Shown here piece after piece: positions 55,692 through 64,000 of a stretch of 64,000 nt of DNA; within the stretch, counting starts at the first letter, position 1; the number at the start of each line of letters is the position of its first letter. Source of the stretch: an uncultured Proteiniphilum sp. (GTDB taxonomy: Bacteria > Bacteroidota > Bacteroidia > Bacteroidales > Dysgonomonadaceae); NCBI RefSeq assembly GCF_937873925.1, contig NZ_CALNAT010000227.1, forward strand, positions 4,926 to 68,925. Reading direction: 5' to 3'. Under the pieces are notes generated by a model, which saw only the letters and a list, made by a program, of their open reading frames with translations, had not been told where the DNA came from and searched no databases. A program made the translations under genes and the position numbers.

Positions 55692-55814
55692 GAGTATTTT
55701 CCGAAAAGAATAAAGGTTTTTTATCAATTTTACAACAGAGAAAAGAGTCCGGATGTCCTTACCTTATTAAACCTCTTTCTTTGCCGAACACGGGAAGAAA
55801 ATAATATTTTTTAT

Positions 55815-55822
55815 TATTTTTG
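55815..55822 (+). promoter_or_regulatory. -7 promoter element for the M81 gene
   Basis: TATTTTTG matches TAnnTTTG, about 108 bases before the ATG at 55930. The context is T-rich, so chance is possible. Confidence 0.35.
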
Positions 55823-55929
55823 TCTTATATTGTAGGAACGGATAAACGTATTTATACTTCAATATTCTAAAAATAAGTATTTTAGATAGAGAAACAACCT
55901 TAATTTACAAAAATTTAAGTATTATTGAA

Positions 55930-57492
55930 ATGAAAAAGAACCTTTTTGTCCTCTCTCTCATCCTGTTGCTTTTTGCTATGGGTTGTAATGTCGGCAATAC
56001 AAAAAAAGAATTACCGAGAATTGCCATCGCGGGCATTGCCATTGAATCGAGCACATTTTCACCGGCAGTAACCCATGAAGAGGCTTTCAGGGCGCGCCAG
56101 GGGGAAGATGTCTTTACCTATTATCCTTTCTTTGCTCCCGACTCGGGAATAATCGACCGTGCCCAATGGCTCCCGACTCTCCGCGGACATGCCATGCCGG
56201 GAGGTATTGTCACGCGCGAGGCTTATGAGTCGTTGGTGACCAAGACGCTGGAACTGCTGAAAGAGACATTGCCTTTGGACGGGCTTTTCTTCGATATCCA
56301 CGGAGCGATGAGCGTGCAGGGGCTGGATGATCCCGAAGGGGATTTTTTGGTGCGCATCCGTGAAGTGGTGGGTACCGACGTGCTGATCTCCACCTCGATG
56401 GATCCGCACGGCAGTGTGTCACCCCGTCTGGCACAGAACACCGACCTGATTACCAGCTACCGGCTTTCTCCCCACGAGGATGCCATCGAAACAAAAAAAA
56501 GAGCGGTCACCAACCTGCTTAACAGATTAGACAACGGAAAGGGGAAACCGGCTTACAAAGTGTGGATCCCTGTGCCTATCCTGCTGCCCGGTGAACAGAC
56601 GAGTACCCGCGTTGAGCCGGGGAAAAGCCTTACCGGACAGATCCCGGGCTTATTGGAGGGCGACAAGGTGATCGATGCCTCCGTCTGGTTATCCTATCCC
56701 TGGGCCGACGAGCCGCGCAATCATGCAGTAGTGATGGCATACGGGGACGATAAGGAAGCCGTAACCCGGGCGGCCGAAACACTGGCGCGCCGTTTCTGGG
56801 ATGTAAGGAAAGAGTTTGAATTCGTGGCTCCTACCACTTATCTGGATGAGGCATTGAAACAAGCGTTGGCAAGCGATAAAAAACCGTTTATCATCAGCGA
56901 TATGGGTGATAATCCTACTGCCGGCGGCGCCGGAGATGTCACCTGGACCCTGCATGAGCTTTTCAAACGCCCCGAGTTCCGGTCATCCGGAAGCAAGACG
57001 TTAATTTACGCTTCCATTCCCGGTCCGGAATTGGTTAAAAAGGCTATAGAAGCGGGTGTGGGCGGAAAGCTCGATGCTATGGCCGGCGCTGAAGTGGACA
57101 ACCGTTTTGCACCGCCTATACGTATACAGGGAGAGGTTACGGCTATCAAAGAGGATGATGCCAACAGCGAAGTAGTGGTGAAAAGCGGCAATATCTACAC
57201 TATCGTGACGGAAAAGAGAAATGCCTATCACTATGAGAAGAATTTTACCGACCTGGGATTGAATCCTAGAGAAGCCGATATCATGGTGGTGAAGATAGGA
57301 TACCTTGTACCCGAATTATACGACATGCGTGGTGACTGGGTGATGGCGCTCACACCCGGAGGTGTGGATCAGGATCTGGTACGACTTCCCTATAAACGGG
57401 TCCAACGCCCCATCTATCCGCTCGATCCCGACATGGATGATCCTGATCTGAGTGCACGGTTTATTCCGTTATCGGACGAAATAAAAAGATAA
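55930..57492 (+). CDS. M81 family (MlrC-like) metallopeptidase, lipoprotein
   Basis: This 520-residue protein starts with a lipoprotein signal ending L-L-F-A-M-G-C (Cys19). The N-terminal DUF1485/MlrC domain has I-A-I-E-S-S-T-F-S-P, F-F-D-I-H-G-A-M-S (zinc His), S-M-D-P-H-G-S-V-S-P (zinc Asp/His) and Y-R-L-S-P-H-E-D-A. The MlrC C-terminal domain has D-N-P-T-A-G-G-A-G-D and V-V-K-I-G-Y-L-V-P-E-L-Y. MlrC is the microcystin-linearisation-product peptidase, but most members act on other, unknown amides. Export as a lipoprotein is unusual to my knowledge, as most members are cytoplasmic. It appears to be a single-gene unit. Confidence 0.92.
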   Translation: MKKNLFVLSLILLLFAMGCNVGNTKKELPRIAIAGIAIESSTFSPAVTHEEAFRARQGEDVFTYYPFFAPDSGIIDRAQWLPTLRGHAMPGGIVTREAYESLVTKTLELLKETLPLDGLFFDIHGAMSVQGLDDPEGDFLVRIREVVGTDVLISTSMDPHGSVSPRLAQNTDLITSYRLSPHEDAIETKKRAVTNLLNRLDNGKGKPAYKVWIPVPILLPGEQTSTRVEPGKSLTGQIPGLLEGDKVIDASVWLSYPWADEPRNHAVVMAYGDDKEAVTRAAETLARRFWDVRKEFEFVAPTTYLDEALKQALASDKKPFIISDMGDNPTAGGAGDVTWTLHELFKRPEFRSSGSKTLIYASIPGPELVKKAIEAGVGGKLDAMAGAEVDNRFAPPIRIQGEVTAIKEDDANSEVVVKSGNIYTIVTEKRNAYHYEKNFTDLGLNPREADIMVVKIGYLVPELYDMRGDWVMALTPGGVDQDLVRLPYKRVQRPIYPLDPDMDDPDLSARFIPLSDEIKR

Positions 57493-57679
57493 AACCCTAC
57501 AATTATTAAAGAAATTGTACTAAACTTGTATTTTTATGAAGGTTGATGATCTACGTTCCTCAAATCATTTAATTTTAAGAATGAAAGAACGAAATTTAAA
57601 ACCGACTGGATAATAGATGTAGTACAACATCCTGAAGAAGCTGTTTGGAAAAGCGATATTGCAGGATAATTTAGCAAAA

Positions 57680-58351
57680 ATGACCAAAAAGGAGCGTTAT
57701 AAAAAAGTGCTCGACTGGTTCGCGGCAAACGCGGAGTCGGCTGAGACGGAGTTGCATTATCAGAACAATTATCAATTGCTGACAGCAGTGATCCTCTCAG
57801 CGCAGTGTACCGACAAGCGGGTGAATATGGTCACGCCTGCCTTGTTCGAAGCTTTTCCCACCCCGGAAGTGATGGCGGTTTCGACTCCCGAAGCGGTTTT
57901 CGAATATATCAAATCCTGTTCTTACCCCAATAACAAGGCGAAAAATCTGGTCGGGATGGCGAAAAAACTGATCTCCGATTTCGGGGGTGAAGTTCCTACC
58001 GATATCGACTCGTTGCTCACCATCCCGGGAGTAGGACGTAAAACGGCTAACGTGATGCTGGCAGTAGCATTCGATAAGCCCGCCATGCCCGTAGACACAC
58101 ACGTTTTCCGTGTAGCCAACCGCATTGGATTGACCGACAATTCCAAAACGCCGCGTGAAACGGAACGGGAACTGGTGAAATATATCCCGGCAGCGCTGCT
58201 CTCAAAAGCGCATCACTGGCTTATCCTGCATGGACGGTATATCTGCGTGGCACGAAGGCCCAAATGCGAAATATGCGGGCTCAGTCAATGGTGCAAGTAT
58301 TATAAGAAAAACCGTCGGCTTACAGATACCAAACACCATACTTCCTTGTAG
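57680..58351 (+). CDS. nth: Endonuclease III
   Basis: The ATG at 57680 gives 223 residues, the usual length; the longer frame begins at a TTG and adds nothing conserved. The helix-hairpin-helix L-T-I-P-G-V-G-R-K-T holds catalytic Lys121, and Asp139 lies in V-D-T-H-V-F-R. The 4Fe-4S cluster ligands are Cys189, Cys196, Cys199 and Cys205 in C-x6-C-x2-C-x5-C spacing. It removes oxidised pyrimidines from DNA and nicks the abasic site. An AT-rich hairpin follows the stop codon. Confidence 0.97.
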   Translation: MTKKERYKKVLDWFAANAESAETELHYQNNYQLLTAVILSAQCTDKRVNMVTPALFEAFPTPEVMAVSTPEAVFEYIKSCSYPNNKAKNLVGMAKKLISDFGGEVPTDIDSLLTIPGVGRKTANVMLAVAFDKPAMPVDTHVFRVANRIGLTDNSKTPRETERELVKYIPAALLSKAHHWLILHGRYICVARRPKCEICGLSQWCKYYKKNRRLTDTKHHTSL

Positions 58352-58379
58352 AATAGTTAAATTGAAAAGAAAATGAGAG

Positions 58380-58406
58380 ATTCTTTATGTAAAGAATATA
58401 TTTCTT
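58380..58406 (+). terminator. Possible terminator after nth
   Basis: An AT-rich 8-bp stem (58380-58386/58391-58397) with a four-base loop is followed by a T-rich stretch. The low GC makes it a weak candidate. Confidence 0.3.
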
Positions 58407-58549
58407 TTCCCTTTCATAAGACACATATGGAATGTTTTTTTAGCTTAACAAGTGATCTGATTTTTTTGGCATTATAGTACTATAGATAACTTTATGAAAA
58501 AAAACACATACGGAAGCAGTATGGAAAATTGAAATTTTAGTGTCGCTCG

Positions 58550-59293
58550 CTAAAAATATCCTCCTTTTTGAGTAATATCGTGAACACTATCCCCCTGATG
58601 AACCCAATTAAAAATTTCATTTTCATTTTTCAAAAATTGTTCAGCCCTGATCAATATATCGTATGCAATATCTCTTGGTACAACGACTACGCCATCAATA
58701 TCTCCAATAATTACATCCCCGGGTTTTATATCAACATCACCTATTTTTATAGGAATCTGATAATGAGTAATCAAGCATCTCCCCAAACTTCCATTTGAAA
58801 TTCTATACTCATAAAAAACCGGAAATTCTGCTTTTAATATTTGATGAGTATCACGTATACCCCCATCGATGCAAGCAGCTTTAACTTTCTTTCTTTTTGC
58901 GGTGGCAGTCATTACCCCCCCCCACAATGTTGCTTTATCATCACGACTTGTATCCCATATGACAAAGTGATCATCCGCCATCTCATCAAGCATCTGTGTT
59001 CTATACTCCATCTCTCCGGTTATTTTTACATTTGGGGCACTTTTCACAGTAAAAGCAAAACCTGCTATTGTCTTGTACTCCCGTAATGGCTTTATCCTAC
59101 CGGGTAGGGCTTGTTCCAGTAAACAAGCCTCTCTCATGGCATCGTTAACAGCACCGGTATATAATTTTTCAAATCTTTGAAGCAATTCTTTATCTGGAAT
59201 GGGAAATCCTTCGATAGATATCTTTTCACGGGTTTCTATTAGTTTTTCTAATTCCATCATGCCTATCTCCTTCTTATACTGACTTGTACTCAT
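58550..59293 (-). CDS. RraA-like family protein (possible oxo-acid aldolase)
   Basis: This 247-residue protein has the RraA/HMG-aldolase-like fold: T-G-A-V-N-D-A-M-R near residue 34, A-C-I-D-G-G-I-R-D-T (the R-D pair used by class II oxo-acid aldolases), and G-D-V-I-I-G-D-I-D-G-V-V-V-V-P. E. coli RraA itself regulates RNase E, but members with conserved R-D and clustered with dehydratases usually act on sugar-derived oxo acids. It is 30 bases after the SDR gene, at the end of the xylan/sugar-acid cluster. A retro-aldol role is inferred from context. Confidence 0.88.
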   Translation of the reverse strand: MSTSQYKKEIGMMELEKLIETREKISIEGFPIPDKELLQRFEKLYTGAVNDAMREACLLEQALPGRIKPLREYKTIAGFAFTVKSAPNVKITGEMEYRTQMLDEMADDHFVIWDTSRDDKATLWGGVMTATAKRKKVKAACIDGGIRDTHQILKAEFPVFYEYRISNGSLGRCLITHYQIPIKIGDVDIKPGDVIIGDIDGVVVVPRDIAYDILIRAEQFLKNENEIFNWVHQGDSVHDITQKGGYF

Positions 59294-59324
59294 TTTAAAA
59301 TTATTATACTGTTAGGGTTTAAAC

Positions 59325-60095
59325 TTAAAATAACAAACTCATCCCGCCATCTACAAAGTAATTGCATCCTGTAATGTAACGTCCGGCTTCGGAACATAGG
59401 AGTAACACTAACTGAGCGCAGTCGTCAGGTTCTCCAATATAACCTAACGGTATTTTTTGTACCGTTTTCTTTAAATATTCAGGATTAGATAGTGCGGTTA
59501 TATTTCTTGCCGTCCCAATTGCACCTGGTGCGAGCGAATTAACTGTTATGCCCAAGGGCGCCAGTTGTGGAGCAAGATTTATAACCAAATTGCTTAATGC
59601 TCCTTTAGACGCAGCATAAACACACATGTCGGGATGAGGGCGCTTTTCTTGTACAGAACCTATGTTTAAAATTCGTCCCCATTTTTTCACCTTCATATGA
59701 GGAACAACCCCTTGTATCAAAAACAGAGTCGAGCGAACATTCACATTCATTTGCAGAGCGAACTCTTCGCTTGTCACCCGCTCCCAGGGATTACGAATTT
59801 GATGGGATGCATTGGCTACCAAAATATCTACTGAAGGACAGTGATTTTCGCTAATAAATTTTTGATAGTTCTCCAAAACGTCCTCTTGTGCCAAATCAAA
59901 AGGCCAAAGCCAAACTTCTCTACCCAAACTTTTTACCTCTTCCGCGGTCTCTTCCGCCAATTGGGTATTGCTCCTGTAATTAATAATTACATCCGCACCT
60001 GCTTCTGCAAGGCCCAAAACAATAGATTTACCGATACCTTGTCCACCTCCGGTAATCAATGCGGTCTTACCCGATAAATTGTATTTACTTTGCAT
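59325..60095 (-). CDS. SDR family oxidoreductase
   Basis: This 256-residue classical short-chain dehydrogenase/reductase has the NAD(P)-binding loop T-G-G-G-Q-G-I-G (15-22), V-A-N-A-S (in place of N-N-A-G), catalytic Ser147, Tyr160 and Lys164 (Y-A-A-S-K-G), and the C-terminal Y-I-T-G-C-N-Y-F-V-D-G-G. The lack of a strong acidic residue after beta-2 is compatible with NADP. Between an RraA-like protein and an enolase-superfamily dehydratase it probably oxidises or reduces a keto-deoxy sugar acid. The start is standard and the small lipoprotein gene ends 6 bases upstream. Confidence 0.92.
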   Translation of the reverse strand: MQSKYNLSGKTALITGGGQGIGKSIVLGLAEAGADVIINYRSNTQLAEETAEEVKSLGREVWLWPFDLAQEDVLENYQKFISENHCPSVDILVANASHQIRNPWERVTSEEFALQMNVNVRSTLFLIQGVVPHMKVKKWGRILNIGSVQEKRPHPDMCVYAASKGALSNLVINLAPQLAPLGITVNSLAPGAIGTARNITALSNPEYLKKTVQKIPLGYIGEPDDCAQLVLLLCSEAGRYITGCNYFVDGGMSLLF

Positions 60096-60101
60096 AACTT
60101 T

Positions 60102-60395
60102 TTATTTAATTTCTATTTCGTACCAGATCGTCTTATACTCTGGTTTTAACATGATCTCTGTTTTCCCGTCAATTAATATCACCGGTATCTCTTTCTTACG
60201 TTTTCCTTTAGGATTTAACGCAAAACTATCTTTACCAGCAGGGGCATCTAAAAGATGAGACATGTTCGTAACATTGACAGGCCCGTTATGGCTGATTAAG
60301 AAAGGAAAAAGAGGAGCAAATTCATTATTGGATGCTTTCCGGGAACAAGAAAACAACATAAAAATAATTAATAAGTAAAGTGTTGAATTTTTCAT
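60102..60395 (-). CDS. Small lipoprotein of unknown function (97 aa)
   Basis: The product has a lipoprotein signal ending L-F-S-C (Cys17), then 80 residues with no family I can name. The stretch N-M-S-H-L-L-D-A-P-A-G-K-D-S-F resembles the N-terminal part of larger exported glycoside hydrolases (L-x-x-K-P-A-G-K-x-G-F), so it might be a remnant or a stand-alone binding domain. It lies between the GH10 gene (31-base gap) and the SDR gene (6-base gap) in one operon, which favours a real gene. Confidence 0.65.
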   Translation of the reverse strand: MKNSTLYLLIIFMLFSCSRKASNNEFAPLFPFLISHNGPVNVTNMSHLLDAPAGKDSFALNPKGKRKKEIPVILIDGKTEIMLKPEYKTIWYEIEIK

Positions 60396-60426
60396 TTGTT
60401 AAAGTTTTATTTGATAATAGGTTATA

Positions 60427-61770
60427 TTAAAATACTTCAAAACCATCTCCATTTTTCAATAGATCAAATTCTGTTTGTTTTCTATTTCCGGACTTATCTT
60501 TCCAACTAACAACATAACGTCCCTTAAACCCTCGAAATTTAACGACTCCGTCATTAGAGGTTTTTACTATTGTTTGGGTTCTCCATTCATTATTTATCAA
60601 CTCGTCGAGAACATGATAAACAGGTTTTAACCTTAATTCTTTGTCGTATATTCCTGAAAACGATGGTTCTCCCGGTGCAGCACCTCCATCAACCACATTC
60701 CACCATGTAATCCCCATAACATTGGAGTGACTAAACCAAAGCCTATAAAAATTTTTCGTGATCTCTGCTTGTATAGCCTTTCCTTCTTCCGAATCATCCG
60801 GAGCACTCACCGTAACTTCACTAACATGCAGCGGCCTACCAGCCTCAGACATTAAATCTAACCTTTTGTAAATTTTTTCTGGAGTTAAAATATCAGCACC
60901 GTCTGCAATCTTACGTGACTCATCCGGATTAAAAATATGCATTTGAAGACCTACATAATCTAGTCTGATACCTCTGTCTATCAAATTTCGTACTATTTCC
61001 AAATATCGACGGTATAGTGTCATATCCCAGTGCATATCCGAATCGTTTATATTGAATTTGACTAAATCCGGAAAATATTCCATTGCCCATCTGAAACTTT
61101 TATACGTGTAATCATCAGGCATTGCCCCTCTATTCGCTTGGTCTGTTGGTTCATTTACCACGTCCCAACGCTGTATTCGACCTTTATATCGTTCCGCTAA
61201 CTTTCGGATATGTTTCTCAAAATGCTCTTCCATAATTTCTCGATCCTCGGGCATCCATGTAGGATGTCCCCATCTACGCATACCATAAATTATAGCATGT
61301 CCATTCATATTTATGCCTTTTGATTCACAAAAATCAACTACAGGATCTGTTGGCGGACGGCGATACTCATAAGAGCTCCCCGCTTCAAATCTAAGATTTC
61401 CCTGTTCAGGTTCCAGCGTTTTCCAATAAAATGGGATCGTGGCGGCATTAAACAAATCCCCAAAAGTCTCTTCATATTTTTTATTTTTCTTGGGACTTCC
61501 ACAATCTCCGAAAAGAAAAATATTCCCTCCAAATAGGAAATCATGGCTTATTTGTTTAATCTCTATCTGGGTTCCTGCCGGAAGATTTTCAAATTTCAGT
61601 ACAGCATCAGATTTGCGATTTTTCTCAATATCGGCGCTAATCTTATTTTGCACCTGCTCATTCCAAAAATTAAAATAAGCATCGCTCATAACGCTTTCAG
61701 AATTTTGACTAAAAACTCTACCAGAACAAATCAAACAGATTATTATCAAAAGTGTAGACTTCGATTTCAT
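60427..61770 (-). CDS. GH10 endo-1,4-beta-xylanase
   Basis: This 447-residue exported protein has a signal peptide (to about 21), a short beta domain (about 55-80) and a GH10 barrel. The catalytic acid/base is Glu207 in W-D-V-V-N-E and the nucleophile is Glu318 in H-V-S-E-V; W-W-N-V-V-D-G near 365 is the usual C-terminal W-motif. A C-terminal extension with F-R-G-F-K-G-R-Y-V follows, also present in the GH10 gene at the right edge. It cuts xylan backbones. It shares the operon with the dehydratase, lipoprotein, SDR and RraA-like genes. Confidence 0.95.
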   Translation of the reverse strand: MKSKSTLLIIICLICSGRVFSQNSESVMSDAYFNFWNEQVQNKISADIEKNRKSDAVLKFENLPAGTQIEIKQISHDFLFGGNIFLFGDCGSPKKNKKYEETFGDLFNAATIPFYWKTLEPEQGNLRFEAGSSYEYRRPPTDPVVDFCESKGINMNGHAIIYGMRRWGHPTWMPEDREIMEEHFEKHIRKLAERYKGRIQRWDVVNEPTDQANRGAMPDDYTYKSFRWAMEYFPDLVKFNINDSDMHWDMTLYRRYLEIVRNLIDRGIRLDYVGLQMHIFNPDESRKIADGADILTPEKIYKRLDLMSEAGRPLHVSEVTVSAPDDSEEGKAIQAEITKNFYRLWFSHSNVMGITWWNVVDGGAAPGEPSFSGIYDKELRLKPVYHVLDELINNEWRTQTIVKTSNDGVVKFRGFKGRYVVSWKDKSGNRKQTEFDLLKNGDGFEVF

Positions 61771-61937
61771 GTTTTTATTCTTTTATTATCCTGTTCATTG
61801 TTATCAATATAGACTATTCTATTATACCAAATTATGCTTTTCGGATTATCCAATAATCAATTTCTAAAATGGTTATTTATCCTTTCCGGTCCGGGCCACC
61901 CACCTCAACCCAGGAGTTTTATTATATTCTCTTCCTG

Positions 61938-63128
61938 CTAGATACCTCCGACATTTGGATACCAATCCGGGTTCATCGGATCCTGATGAAATCTAGCGTA
62001 ATAATCCCCTTTTTCTTCAAAATAACGTTCATATTTGTCCATTTTTTCCTCGTCTAACTCTACACCTAAGCCTGGTCCATCCGGTACTTTAATGGTTCCA
62101 TTCACATATTGCATTTTACCCCCCTGGATAATATCATCTTCCAAATAATGATAATGGGCATCACCGGGCATAGTCATTGCAGGTATAGTAGAAGCCGTAT
62201 GCAACATGGCCGCCAACTCGATGCCGAATTCAGCCCCGGAATGCATGGCAACACCAAGATTAAATGTTCGGCATACTGCCGTTAAATCCTTTACTCCCCG
62301 AGGCCCTTCCCAGTAATGCAGATCTGTCAGTATAATATCTATGGCATCTTGACGGATAGACGGTCCCAGATCATCAAATTTATTGGGGTACATGTTGGTT
62401 GCCAAAGGTATTCGTACTTGCTGGCGTACAGCCCGCATCCCTTCTATTCCCCATGCCGGGTCCTCGAAATACTGTAATTCCAAGTCTTCCATCCGACGAC
62501 CGGCTCTCACGGCTGTCGCTACACTCCAAACGCCATTGGGGTCGATACGCAATCCGAAATCATCACCCAGCTTTTCCCGGCAAAGCTCAAGAACCCGCAC
62601 TTCTTCCATGGGATCCATCACGCCGGCTTTCAGTTTCATAGCAGTAACGCCTAAGGTCTCTTTCAGTTCTACACACAATTCTGCCATATCTTCTGCACAC
62701 GTGTCATGTCCTCCACCCGGTCGATTATATCTCCAAAATAGGTAAGCGATCAGGGAAATTGAATCACGTACTTTTCCACCCAGTAATTGATGCATGGGAA
62801 CATTACATGCTTTCCCAATTATATCCAAACAGGCAATCTCGATGGCACCATATAACCTGGCATTCGACAAATAATAGATACTTCGCAATACTTTCATTTT
62901 AATTTTTTCTAAATCGAACGGATTTATCCCCAGAATACGAGGTTTTAGCTTCAAAAGTGCCGCCCTGGAATCTCCACCACCTACTTCTCCAAGTCCCACG
63001 ATACCTTCATCCGTGACCAATTCCAAGATGGTTCTCAACAAGTACCCCGGATGAACTCCGGTATTATGCCGTAGCATACAGTTCATTGGAATTGCCACGG
63101 TACGAACTTTCATGTCAATAATCTTCAT
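61938..63128 (-). CDS. Enolase-superfamily sugar-acid dehydratase (glucarate dehydratase-like)
   Basis: This 396-residue protein has the mandelate racemase/muconate lactonising N-terminal capping domain (about 1-125) and barrel. Catalytic K-x-K is at 165-167, the metal ligands are Asp196 (I-D-P-N-G), Glu222 (F-E-D-P) and Asn245 (T-N-M-Y), and the His-Asp dyad is Asp269 and His296 (M-H-S-G). Spacing follows the glucarate dehydratase pattern. Known relatives remove water from glucarate or similar acids; uronic or aldonic acids released from glucuronoxylan are possible substrates here. It lies between two GH10 genes, 7 bases after the first one ends. Confidence 0.93.
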   Translation of the reverse strand: MKIIDMKVRTVAIPMNCMLRHNTGVHPGYLLRTILELVTDEGIVGLGEVGGGDSRAALLKLKPRILGINPFDLEKIKMKVLRSIYYLSNARLYGAIEIACLDIIGKACNVPMHQLLGGKVRDSISLIAYLFWRYNRPGGGHDTCAEDMAELCVELKETLGVTAMKLKAGVMDPMEEVRVLELCREKLGDDFGLRIDPNGVWSVATAVRAGRRMEDLELQYFEDPAWGIEGMRAVRQQVRIPLATNMYPNKFDDLGPSIRQDAIDIILTDLHYWEGPRGVKDLTAVCRTFNLGVAMHSGAEFGIELAAMLHTASTIPAMTMPGDAHYHYLEDDIIQGGKMQYVNGTIKVPDGPGLGVELDEEKMDKYERYFEEKGDYYARFHQDPMNPDWYPNVGGI

Positions 63129-63135
63129 CTCCCTG

Positions 63136-64000
63136 CTATTTTAGATAATACTCTTTTGTTTGTACATTCCCTAGTTGATCCGTCCATGTAATCCGGTAGT
63201 TCCCTTTAAACCCGCGAAATTTGATTTGTCCGTTTTTGTCGGATTGGGCTGTCAGATTGGTTTTCCATTCATTGTTTATCAGGTTGTCAAGTGCATAATA
63301 AGCGGGCTTCGCAACCATATCGCGAGTGAAAATACCAGAGACAGAAGGTTCGCCGGGTGCCCCGCAATCGTCCACCACGTTCCACCAGGTAATCCCCATC
63401 ATCCGTTCCAGGCTGAACCATAAGCGGTACAGATTCTGCGTGATAATTGCCTGGATTTTTCGTCCTCTTTCATCATTTCCCGGAGCGGTAATCGTGATCT
63501 CACTCAGGTGAATTGGCAATTCCGCCTGGCTTAACCGTTCGTTCCATCCCCAGATATGATCCGGTGTCTGAATCTCTTTCCCGGCAGCAATATCCAGGCA
63601 CTGTTGCGGATTAAACAAGTGCATCTGCGAACCCATAATGTCGACTTTACACCCTTTTGCCAGTAAATCTTTCGTTTGATCCGTGTAACTCTGACTGAGA
63701 TTGTAATCATTGATATTTAAAAGAACATTCTCGGGGAAAACTTCAGTTGCCACCTTAAAAGCTTCATAGGTATAATCGCCGGGCATAATGCCATAATGAC
63801 TCTTGGCAAGTGCACTTCCCGGTACCAACAAGCCTCTCTGATGGTCTGTCGCACTTTCGTTAACCACATCCCAGCTATGAACACGATCTCCATAATATTC
63901 AGCTAATTCTACCACTCGTTTTTCAAACAGCACTTTTAGTTTTTTCGTCAAATCCGGAAACATTTGTTCCAGTTGCTGTGCTGTTAAATTCTTATAGGCC
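63136..64000 (-). CDS. GH10 endo-1,4-beta-xylanase (N-terminus beyond the right edge)
   Basis: The frame is open through 64000, so the internal ATG at 63963 is not the true start. The visible part holds the acid/base Glu in W-D-V-V-N-E, the H-L-S-E-I nucleophile motif, W-W-N-V-V-D-D, and the same C-terminal F-R-G-F-K-G-N-Y module as the GH10 gene at 60.4-61.8 kb. The two are paralogues. It probably begins the xylan/sugar-acid operon read on the minus strand, or is close to its beginning. Confidence 0.93.
   Translation of the reverse strand, partial: AYKNLTAQQLEQMFPDLTKKLKVLFEKRVVELAEYYGDRVHSWDVVNESATDHQRGLLVPGSALAKSHYGIMPGDYTYEAFKVATEVFPENVLLNINDYNLSQSYTDQTKDLLAKGCKVDIMGSQMHLFNPQQCLDIAAGKEIQTPDHIWGWNERLSQAELPIHLSEITITAPGNDERGRKIQAIITQNLYRLWFSLERMMGITWWNVVDDCGAPGEPSVSGIFTRDMVAKPAYYALDNLINNEWKTNLTAQSDKNGQIKFRGFKGNYRITWTDQLGNVQTKEYYLK

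Larger units (their letters stand above)
55538..55929. other. Divergent intergenic region ahead of the M81 gene
   Basis: This 392-base region holds a minus-strand -7 box (55684-55691) and a plus-strand box (55815-55822). A near-palindrome around 55586-55597 with AAACGTTT at its centre resembles a LacI-family operator core. A small frame at 55638-55835 lacks support and is not called. Confidence 0.5.

Noticed and set aside
55638..55835. 65-codon frame in the gap before the M81 gene
   Set aside because: Aromatic-rich peptide with no family, and it contains promoter-like boxes on both strands.

Overview
The window reads as a chromosomal segment of a Bacteroidota bacterium, order Bacteroidales. 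The evidence is two SusC/SusD pairs, a hybrid two-component regulator, ECF sigma/FecR pairs, many exported lipoproteins with a Cys after the signal peptide, TAnnTTTG-type -7 promoter elements and almost no Shine-Dalgarno sequences. A soil, digester or gut glycan degrader of the Dysgonomonadaceae/Proteiniphilum type is a guess from gene flavour only. No insertion sequence, phage gene, rRNA or CRISPR array was seen.

Layout. 1-5304: the start of an exported GH43-like gene, divergent from a hybrid two-component sensor (HTCS). 5382-16957 (minus strand): a polysaccharide utilisation locus (PUL) ordered ECF sigma, FecR anti-sigma, SusC, SusD, SusE/F-like protein, GH76 alpha-1,6-mannanase and Ser-type sulfatase. 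17086-36073 (minus strand): a second, unusual PUL. It contains an orphan ECF sigma, three exported proteins (DUF4838-type plus two unrecognised), SusC, SusD, GH20 hexosaminidase, a ROK-type kinase fused to a MurQ etherase, a second nearly identical ECF sigma and a distant FecR. 36411-43656: GH116-like enzyme, DUF4424-like protein and, divergently, a GH2 beta-galactosidase. 43697-52860: mostly housekeeping genes (HAD phosphatase, S41 protease, RpiB, transketolase, rRNA/tRNA methyltransferases, tRNA-His, bifunctional-nuclease-family protein). 52895-58351: MG2/plug protein, exported M81 protein and endonuclease III. 58550-64000: a xylan/sugar-acid cluster with two GH10 xylanases around an enolase-superfamily dehydratase, plus an SDR, an RraA-like protein and a small lipoprotein.

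How the genes work together. In both PULs the SusC protein carries an N-terminal STN domain, the part that signals to a FecR-type anti-sigma, so induction probably runs through SusC, FecR and ECF sigma. The first PUL should import alpha-mannan-like, possibly sulfated, glycans. The second should release amino sugars outside the cytoplasm (GH20, perhaps DUF4838) and process them inside with the kinase-MurQ fusion, which points to a MurNAc- or GlcNAc-containing substrate.

The strongest candidates for something undescribed are in the second PUL: the kinase-etherase fusion, the three-gene operon of poorly characterised exported proteins, and the twin sigma genes. The twins share a 233-bp tract that is identical by eye inside less similar flanks, and only one of them has an anti-sigma gene nearby.
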